NCBI GenBank assembly: GCA_013336035.1
Contig: JAAXUL010000078.1
Location: 1-15,337, forward strand
Length of the DNA: 15,337 bases
Direction of reading: 5' to 3'
From: Chloroflexales bacterium
GTDB lineage: Bacteria; Chloroflexota; Chloroflexia; Chloroflexales; Chloroflexaceae
Shown: piece by piece, positions 7,672 through 15,337 of the stretch
Layout of the letters: each line of letters begins with the position of its first letter
Numbering within the stretch: the first letter of the stretch is position 1
The notes under the pieces: generated by a model
What the model was told of the DNA's origin: nothing
Databases searched by the model: none
Seen by the model: the letters and a program-made list of their open reading frames with translations, nothing else
Translations under genes and position numbers: made by a program

Positions 7672-7700
7672 TTCCTGAGCTGGCAGAAAGCCGGTATAAT
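7672..7700 (+). promoter_or_regulatory. Candidate promoter for the second kinase
   Basis: A perfect TATAAT lies at 7695-7700 in the 112-bp gap between the two kinase genes. The region 17 nt upstream (TTCCTG, 7672-7677) is only a poor -35. A consensus -10 is rare by chance at this GC content, so the second kinase probably has its own transcript start near 7707, in addition to any read-through. Confidence 0.5.
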
Positions 7701-7722
7701 TACAGCACACTAACCTGCAACT

Positions 7723-7746
7723 AAGGAGCGCATGTAAGGTCCGATG
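7723..7746 (+). promoter_or_regulatory. Shine-Dalgarno serving an ATG-TAA start-stop element before the kinase 2 start
   Basis: AAGGAG (7723-7728) sits 3 nt from an ATG (7732-7734) that is immediately followed by TAA (7735-7737). The true kinase ATG is at 7744, 15 nt beyond the strong ribosome binding site and with only a weak AAGGT (7736-7740) next to it. The element therefore encodes a one-codon ORF directly before the gene and may limit or couple initiation. Confidence 0.5.
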
Positions 7747-9507
7747 ACGCCTCCCCATCGAGACAACACGTCCGCTGAGGCATCTGCACGCCACTCGGAG
7801 GAAGAGCGCGCCCTGCTCGATACGCTGATCAATAGCGCCCCGATCGGCGTCGCCCTCCTCGACCACGAGCTCCGCTTCCTGCGGATCAACGCGCACCTCG
7901 CAGAGCTCAACGGCCTCCCCGTCGAGGCACACCTCGGGCGGACCTTCCGCGAGGTGCTGCCCGAGCTCGCCGCTGCCGCCGAGCCGCTGCTGCGCCAGGT
8001 GCTCGCCACCGGCGCGCCCATCCTGGATCTCGAGCTTGTTGGCGAGACCCCCGCCCAGCCAGGCAAGACGCGCATCTGGCGCGAGAGCTTCTACCCTGTA
8101 CGGAGCCTGGACGGAAGGCTCTTCGGTGTCGGCGCCATCGCGCGCGAGATCACCGAGTTCCGCCGTCTGCGGCAGACGATCGATCGACAAACCGAGCAGC
8201 TCCGCCTCAACGAGGAGCAGCTCCACCGCGCCTTGCTCGACACGATGGTTCGCACCGAGCAGCTGTCGGCGAAAACGGCCGAGCTGGAGCGGGCGAACGC
8301 CCGGCTTGCGCTCGAGATCGCCGAGCGCGAGCGGGTCGAGGACGCGCTGCGGCAGTCACGCGATGAGCTCGTCATCCAGCTGGCAGTGTCGCAGCAGCTT
8401 ATGGACACCCTTGGTCTGTTCCCCTTGCTGGATCGCATTCTGGAGCAGCTTGAGCGGCTCGAGGGTTTCGACGCGGCGTCGATCCTCCTGCTCGAAGGCG
8501 ATGACGTGATGGTCGGCGCCTACCGCGGCGCGTTCAATCAAGCGCATGTGCGCGGAAGCCGGCTGAACCTGGAGCACGCGTCGATCCTGCGCGCCCTGAT
8601 CAACACGCAGCAGCCCCTTGTCATCACGGACCTGGCGGGCGACACCGCGGAGCTCGCCTCCCTCGAGCGCGTGCTTGGCGAGCGCCGCGTGCTGCGGGCC
8701 TGGCTCGGCGTGCCGCTGCTGGTGCGCGAGCGCGTGCTCGCCATCTTGAGCCTCGCGTCCCACGCGGCGGGTACCTACGGTGCGCACGCGCAGAACCGCG
8801 TCCAGCTCTTCGCCAACCAGATCGCGCTCGCCATCGAGAATGCCCGGCTGTACGAGCACGCCCGCGAGGTCGCGGTGAGTGAGGAGCGGCTGCGCATCGC
8901 GCGCGACCTCCAGGATGCCGTATCCCAGACGCTCTTCTCGGCCAGCCTGATCGCCGAGGCGCTGCCCGAGGCGGTGCAGCGCGCGCCCGAGAAGGCGCAG
9001 CGCGGAGCCGATGAGCTGCGGGAGCTCACGCGCGGGGCGTTGAGCGAGATGCGCACCCTGCTCTACGAGCTGCGGCCGGTCGCGTTGAGCGAGAAACCGC
9101 TCAGCGAGCTGCTGGGCTCGCTCTCCGCGGCCTTCACCCGCCGAATGCGAATCCCGGTCGAGTTTGTGCTCGAGCGCCCGTGTGTGCTCCAGCCCGAGCA
9201 TGTTCAGCTCGTCTTCTACCGGGGAGTGCAGGAAGCCCTCACCAATGTGTGGAAGTACGCCGGGGCCACTGCCGTCACGGTGCGTCTTGTCAGCGCGATG
9301 GGCAGGGTAGATGTCGCGGTCACTGACGATGGCAGAGGGTTCGACCTGACCGCCACTGAAAGTCACATGGGCGCCCTCGGCAGCTTGCGCGAGCGGGCTG
9401 AAGCGATCGGTGCCGTGCTGCAGATTGTCAGCCAGCCAGGCGCCGGCACCACGGTACGGCTGTCGTGGGGTCCGGCAGGCAACGTACGATCAGCCACTGG
9501 CGACTGA
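7744..9507 (+). CDS. Cytoplasmic PAS-GAF histidine-kinase homologue lacking the phospho-acceptor His (probable pseudokinase)
   Basis: The protein has 587 aa and no signal peptide or membrane helix. A PAS domain spans about 20-140 (NSAPIGVALLDHELRFLRIN), a coiled coil about 140-215 and a GAF domain about 220-372. A HisKA_3-like dimerisation region spans about 380-445 and HATPase_c about 485-577. It is paralogous to the C-terminal half of the preceding kinase. In the H box that gene reads RIAHDLHDAVSQTLF, whereas this one reads RIARDLQDAVSQTLF. The phospho-acceptor histidine is glutamine (Q390, codon CAG 8911-8913). The ATP site looks intact: QEALTNVWKYA with N501, DDGRGFD at 528-534 and LGSLRERA. 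It may thus bind ATP and dimerise but cannot autophosphorylate at the usual site. Partnership with the adjacent kinase is inferred. ATG 7744 is chosen because upstream ATG 7732 stops at once. Confidence 0.9.
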   Translation: MTPPHRDNTSAEASARHSEEERALLDTLINSAPIGVALLDHELRFLRINAHLAELNGLPVEAHLGRTFREVLPELAAAAEPLLRQVLATGAPILDLELVGETPAQPGKTRIWRESFYPVRSLDGRLFGVGAIAREITEFRRLRQTIDRQTEQLRLNEEQLHRALLDTMVRTEQLSAKTAELERANARLALEIAERERVEDALRQSRDELVIQLAVSQQLMDTLGLFPLLDRILEQLERLEGFDAASILLLEGDDVMVGAYRGAFNQAHVRGSRLNLEHASILRALINTQQPLVITDLAGDTAELASLERVLGERRVLRAWLGVPLLVRERVLAILSLASHAAGTYGAHAQNRVQLFANQIALAIENARLYEHAREVAVSEERLRIARDLQDAVSQTLFSASLIAEALPEAVQRAPEKAQRGADELRELTRGALSEMRTLLYELRPVALSEKPLSELLGSLSAAFTRRMRIPVEFVLERPCVLQPEHVQLVFYRGVQEALTNVWKYAGATAVTVRLVSAMGRVDVAVTDDGRGFDLTATESHMGALGSLRERAEAIGAVLQIVSQPGAGTTVRLSWGPAGNVRSATGD

Positions 9508-9571
9508 CCCGCAGGCGGAGGCGAATCAGCGCTCATACACCACGGGGCAACGTGTGGGGGAGGACGCAGCG

Positions 9572-10162
9572 CTATCCACCCGCAGGCGTTGGTCGCGTGG
9601 CAGGCGCCTGCTCGACACGCATCCAGGGGGTGCCCAGCACCGGCAGGAGCCAGCGGTCGAGACCGTACCAGCCGGCCACCTTCCAGGCGAGCATCAGCAC
9701 AATCGCCAGGGCAAACAGGAAGGCGTTGGTGCTGGCCGTGCCCGCCATAATGAAGTTCCAGTTCAGGAACCCGCCGGCGAAGGCGGCGATGCCGACGAAG
9801 GCGCCGACGATCAGCGCGATGCCGATCAGGAACTCGCCCCACATCACCAGGTCGGCGAACCAGGTGTACCAGCCGCGGTCGAGCATGAACTGGATGAAGT
9901 CGCGGTACCAGTCATAGGCGATGGCCGGCTTCCCCTCCTCGGGGATGGTGACCGCGTTCGTCCAGAAGCCCTTGAGGGACTCACCGCTCTCCCAGGTGCC
10001 GCCGCTGATCTTGCCCCAACCGGAGCTGAGCCACTGCCAGCCCAGGTACAGGCGGATGATCAGCCACAGCCAGGCAAACCGGGTTGTGTTGAACAGCGCG
10101 TTGGCAATGGGTGGGTCCGGGATCAGCACCGTGCCGCGCGGAGTATCCAGCCGAGCGCTCAT
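9572..10162 (-). CDS. DoxX-family membrane protein
   Basis: This is a 196-aa integral membrane protein. Four hydrophobic segments are visible, at about 29-46 (FAWLWLIIRLYLGWQWLS), 102-121, 120-140 and 145-165. Between the first two is a soluble stretch with GWGKISGGTWESGESLKGFW. A four-helix core with a conserved early GW.K...G pattern fits the DoxX/DoxD-like family, which is related to the small subunit of archaeal thiosulfate:quinone oxidoreductase. Bacterial members have various, mostly unproven, redox or stress roles. No DoxA partner is seen. It ends TAG 9574-9572, convergent to the second kinase with a 64-nt gap. The ribosome binding site before ATG 10162 is weak (GAGAGG, 9 nt away). It is apparently monocistronic. 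Confidence 0.85.
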   Translation of the reverse strand: MSARLDTPRGTVLIPDPPIANALFNTTRFAWLWLIIRLYLGWQWLSSGWGKISGGTWESGESLKGFWTNAVTIPEEGKPAIAYDWYRDFIQFMLDRGWYTWFADLVMWGEFLIGIALIVGAFVGIAAFAGGFLNWNFIMAGTASTNAFLFALAIVLMLAWKVAGWYGLDRWLLPVLGTPWMRVEQAPATRPTPAGG

Positions 10163-10408
10163 CGCTTCTGCCTCTCTAGGGGTCCTATCAGATCTCGATG
10201 CACTTGATGATAGATCTCCATCGGCTGAATTGCGACATCCGAGGGGGCCGTGCGTACTGGTCTTTCAGGATGGCCAGCGCCCATGGTTTGCGTTCCGCCC
10301 GTCCAGAGAGATCAGGGCGGACACATCCCTCCGGCCAAGATTTTCAGTCCGAAGAGAGCGTGTGCGCAGGTGCCACGATCAGCTATAAGCATCCTGTGGG
10401 CAACCGCC

Positions 10409-10476
10409 GCTAGCCATCCTCCTGCGCCAGATACGACTCCTCCATACGCGCCACTGTGCCACGAAGGATGGCTGGC
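10409..10476. repeat. Inverted repeat in the glucosidase leader
   Basis: GCTAGCCATCCT (10409-10420) pairs with AGGATGGCTGGC (10465-10476). Eleven of 12 positions are Watson-Crick pairs and one is G-U in RNA; the loop is 44 nt. The right arm ends about 20 nt before the ribosome binding site of the GH63-type gene. There is no following T run, so it is not a typical terminator. It could be an operator or an mRNA structure. Confidence 0.55.
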
Positions 10477-10495
10477 ATTGGGCTAACCTGTGTTT

Positions 10496-10503
10496 AGAGG
10501 AGG
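10496..10503 (+). promoter_or_regulatory. Strong ribosome binding site supporting a GTG start
   Basis: AGAGGAGG lies 5 nt before GTG 10509, an ideal spacing. It fixes the glucosidase start at GTG, with no ATG needed. Confidence 0.8.
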
Positions 10504-10508
10504 CTGCG

Positions 10509-13256
<2,748 letters not shown>

Positions 13257-13322
13257 CGCGCGAGCATCGAGCAGCACAGTGCCAGGCGCCAGATTGCTGC
13301 ACGCGCTGGCGAGGAGGCCATC

Positions 13323-14402
13323 ATGGCGGTTCAGCTCAACTGGCGTACCTGGTTGGCCCTGGCGGCCCTTGGGCCGGCGATCTTCCTGGCCGTCCAGGCC
13401 CTCCCGCTGCTGCGGAGCGTGGTGCTGCTCCTGCTCCTGACGGTGTTTCTGGCGCTGCTGATCGCGCCCCTCGCCGACAAGCTCGAGCGTCGCGGCCTCT
13501 CGCGCGGCCTCACGACCGGGCTCGCCCTCTTCGGCGGCCTGGCCGTGCTGGCCGGCCTGGTCCTGCTGCTGTTGCCGATCCTCTTCCACAGCCTGGGCCA
13601 GCTCGCCACCAACCTCGAGACCCTTGCGGCCAAGCTGCCGCTTGAGATCGAGACGGCAACGCGCTCAGCCGAAGTGGGTGCGCTGGCCAGCAATGTGACC
13701 AGCCAGGTGGCGGCGACGCTCCAGGCGGCCGCGCAGTACGTCGGCACCCTGGTCGGGCAGATCGGCTTCCTCGGCTTCGCCACCTTCGTATCATTCTCCA
13801 TCGTCTTCGCCCTGGTGGGCAATCGCGACACCGCCCCAGCGCTGATGCGGGTCTTTCTGCCGGCGCGCTACCACACCCGCGCGATCAGCCTGACCCGGGC
13901 GGTCAGCGCCGGCCTGTCGCGCTGGTTCGTGGCCCAGCTGGCCATCTGCAGCTACTACGCCGTGACCTACAGCGCCGTCAACCTGCTCTTCGGCGTGCCG
14001 TTCGGCCTGCAGATCGGCGTGGTCGCCGGGCTGCTCGAGTTCATCCCCTACCTGGGCGGGCTGGTGGGCATGGTGCTGTCGGTGACGGCCGCGGCGACGG
14101 TCAGCCCGACCACGGCCCTGCTGGTCTGGATCTGCCAGGCAGTGATCGGGGCCGGCTGCGTCTACTTCGTGGCGCCGTACGCCTTCGCGAAGGCGGTCGA
14201 TGTGCCGCCGGCCTTGATCCTCTTCGGGCTATTCGTGGGCGGCTTGCTCGGCGGCTTCTTCGCGGCCCTGCTCACCGTACCCTTAATCGCCTCTGGCCTG
14301 GTCGTGCTGCGCGAGCTCCGCCCTGACCTGCGGCCCGAGCAGCCCAAGGACTCGCAGGCGCGTCGCGCCCGGGCGGTGGGCCAGGGCTCGGAAGCCCCGT
14401 GA
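13323..14402 (+). CDS. AI-2E family transporter (PerM/YdiK/TqsA-like permease)
   Basis: This is a 359-aa polytopic membrane protein. GAGGAGG at 13311-13317 lies 5 nt before ATG 13323. Hydrophobic helices cluster at residues 10-50 and about 64-85. A longer soluble segment with helices follows (about 90-145), and then helices to about 330. Family-like features are LLFGVPFGLQIGVVAGLLEFIPYLGG in the second half and FVGGLLGGFFAALLTVPLIAS near the end. The tail from about 332 is charged and cytoplasmic. Members of this family have been linked to autoinducer-2 export or Na+/H+ antiport, but the substrate is unknown for most, including this one. It lies directly after the glucosidase, probably in one transcript, and 54 nt before the MFS gene. 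Confidence 0.88.
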   Translation: MAVQLNWRTWLALAALGPAIFLAVQALPLLRSVVLLLLLTVFLALLIAPLADKLERRGLSRGLTTGLALFGGLAVLAGLVLLLLPILFHSLGQLATNLETLAAKLPLEIETATRSAEVGALASNVTSQVAATLQAAAQYVGTLVGQIGFLGFATFVSFSIVFALVGNRDTAPALMRVFLPARYHTRAISLTRAVSAGLSRWFVAQLAICSYYAVTYSAVNLLFGVPFGLQIGVVAGLLEFIPYLGGLVGMVLSVTAAATVSPTTALLVWICQAVIGAGCVYFVAPYAFAKAVDVPPALILFGLFVGGLLGGFFAALLTVPLIASGLVVLRELRPDLRPEQPKDSQARRARAVGQGSEAP

Positions 14403-14421
14403 GTGCGCGAATAGCTCATAA

Positions 14422-14474
14422 ATGGCGAAGACCGTGACCCTCAAGGAGTGGCAATCATGGCGAGGACCGTGAAT
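14422..14474 (+). repeat. Direct repeat duplicating the MFS gene start
   Basis: ATGGCGAAGACCGTGA (14422-14437) and ATGGCGAGGACCGTGA (14457-14472) match at 15 of 16 bases and are 35 bp apart. The offset is not a multiple of 3. The upstream ATG would therefore read a 16-codon ORF (MAKTVTLKEWQSWRGP, stop 14470-14472) overlapping the real start. AAGGAG (14443-14448) serves the second ATG; no ribosome binding site precedes the first. Confidence 0.65.
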
Positions 14475-15337
14475 CAGGCTGCGCAGACATCGGCTCTCCG
14501 CCCGCGGGACATCCTTATGCCCCTGGTGCTGGCACAGTTCCTCTGTAGCTTCGCCGGCTCGACGATGAACGTGGCGATCAGCGACATCGCCGGCGACCTC
14601 GCGACGACGGTCAGCGGTGTCCAGACGGCCATCACCGCCTTTACGCTCACGATGGCCGCCCTGATGATCCCGGGCGGCAAGGTGACCGACATCTGGGGCC
14701 GTAAGGCCTGTTTCAGGCTCGGACTCCTCGTCTACGGGGCGGGGGCCCTGCTAGCGGCAGTGTCCCAGGGGCTCCCTGGTCTGATCGCCGGCTACTCCAT
14801 CGGCCAGGGCCTCGGGACGGCCCTGCTCATCCCGCCCGTCTACATCCTGGCGACCGTCCTCTTCCCGGATCTGAAGGCGCGGGCCGGCGCGTTTGGCGCG
14901 ATCAGCGCCGCCGGTGGCGTCGGGGCGGCGGCAGGCCCGCTGATTGGCGGCTTGATCGCCAGCGTGGCCACCTGGCGCGTGAACTTCGTGCTGCAAGCGC
15001 TTATCGCCGTCCTGATCATCTTCCTGGGCCGGCGCATCACCGACCCGGGGGTGCAGGGCGCCAAGCCCAGGCTCGACATCGTCGGGACCATTCTGTCGGC
15101 AGCCGGCCTCTTCTTCATCGTGATCGGCATTCTGCAGATCTCTACCTACGGCTGGCTCCGCGCCAAGCAGGATTTCGCCATCGGCGGGACGGTGCTGATC
15201 CCCCAGGGCGGCATCTCGCCGGTCGTGGTGTTCGTCCTGATCGGCGCGCTGCTGCTCGCCTGGTTCTTCTGGCACGTCAGGTCCATGGAGCGGGCGGGCA
15301 AAGAGCCGCTGCTGCCGCTCAGACTCTTCAAGAACCG
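14457..15337 (+). CDS. MFS drug transporter, DHA2 (EmrB/QacA-like) type, 3' end missing
   Basis: ATG 14457 follows AAGGAG at 8 nt. The frame is open for 293 codons to the window end. About the first eight helices are visible, with an MFS motif A in the loop between helices 2 and 3: GGKVTDIWGRK (residues 74-84). Motif C-like glycine-rich segments follow, for example GAISAAGGVGAAAGPLIGG. The early LAQFLCSFAGSTMNVAISDIA corresponds to the conserved helix 1 of the 14-helix DHA2 family, which exports drugs by proton antiport. In that motif the usual LD..IVN.A.P is changed to GSTMNVAIS. The full protein should be about 470-520 aa. It may share a transcript with the AI-2E-type gene 54 nt upstream. 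The drug-export role is inferred from the family. Confidence 0.87.
   Translation, partial: MARTVNQAAQTSALRPRDILMPLVLAQFLCSFAGSTMNVAISDIAGDLATTVSGVQTAITAFTLTMAALMIPGGKVTDIWGRKACFRLGLLVYGAGALLAAVSQGLPGLIAGYSIGQGLGTALLIPPVYILATVLFPDLKARAGAFGAISAAGGVGAAAGPLIGGLIASVATWRVNFVLQALIAVLIIFLGRRITDPGVQGAKPRLDIVGTILSAAGLFFIVIGILQISTYGWLRAKQDFAIGGTVLIPQGGISPVVVFVLIGALLLAWFFWHVRSMERAGKEPLLPLRLFKN

Larger units (their letters stand above)
10163..10508. other. Divergent intergenic region with inverted repeats
   Basis: This 346-bp gap separates the DoxX-family gene (minus) from the glucosidase (plus). I see no convincing gene in any frame; the open frames here are Arg/Ser-rich and lack ribosome binding sites. 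It holds a 12-bp near-perfect inverted repeat (10409-10420 and 10465-10476) and a 7-bp GC-rich hairpin (TCCGCCC 10294-10300, GGGCGGA 10315-10321, 14-nt loop). I could not identify promoter hexamers with confidence. Confidence 0.6.

Noticed and set aside
7649..7686. CTGCCAG/CTGGCAG inverted repeat after kinase 1 as a terminator
   Set aside because: The stem is only 7 bp with a 24-nt loop and no T run, and it overlaps the region expected for the -35 of kinase 2.
9508..9571. Hairpin CAC(C)ACG/CGTGTG between the convergent kinase 2 and DoxX genes as a bidirectional terminator
   Set aside because: The stem is short, has a bulge and lacks T runs on either side; support is too weak to call.
10198..10486. 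Small open frames (71-78 codons) in the gap before the glucosidase
   Set aside because: They lack ribosome binding sites, are Arg/Ser-rich and show no recognisable protein pattern.

Overview
The window reads as a high-GC bacterial chromosome fragment, probably a metagenome or draft contig. Position 1 is a true contig edge, because the first 17 bases match the 3' end of the Illumina TruSeq read-2 adapter. The best taxonomic guess is Chloroflexota (Roseiflexus/Kouleothrix/Chloroflexus-like). The reasons are the GAF-HisKA_3 sensor kinases with a long coiled-coil linker, a double-propeller kinase that is not fused to a response regulator, and a DoxX, GH63, AI-2E-exporter and MFS mix. This is inference from recalled family resemblance, not a search.

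Layout. Positions 1-3301 hold a tight minus-strand operon: a large cytoplasmic SGNH/GDSL hydrolase (3301-1862), then a conserved hypothetical protein broken by a one-base frameshift near 1253 (1834-561), then a DUF1269-type glycine-zipper protein that runs off the contig edge (548-1). Positions 3302-3674 are a divergent intergenic region with a candidate extended -10 promoter for the plus strand and an apparent coding remnant on the minus strand. Positions 3675-9507 hold two plus-strand sensor kinases. The first has a signal sequence, 14 propeller repeats (two seven-bladed propellers), a Y_Y_Y domain, one transmembrane helix, GAF, HisKA_3 and HATPase_c. The second is cytoplasmic, with PAS, GAF, HisKA_3-like and HATPase_c. 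Its own TATAAT box and an unusual ATG-TAA start-stop element precede it. A convergent DoxX-family gene follows at 10162-9572, then a 346-bp non-coding stretch with inverted repeats. The window ends with plus-strand genes for a GH63-type glucosidase, an AI-2E-type transporter and a partial DHA2-type MFS drug transporter.

How the genes may work together. The strongest signal is the kinase pair. The two proteins are clear paralogues over GAF, DHp and ATPase domains and share a 38-nt identical DNA run in the DHp segment. Kinase 1 has the phospho-acceptor histidine (LHD, H1100), whereas kinase 2 has glutamine there (LQD, Q390) with its ATP-binding motifs intact. This suggests a transmembrane sensor kinase paired with a cytoplasmic pseudokinase that could heterodimerise with it. 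No response regulator lies in the window. Double-propeller/Y_Y_Y sensors are best known as glycan sensors in Bacteroides, and a GH63-type enzyme lies nearby, so carbohydrate sensing is possible but unproven.
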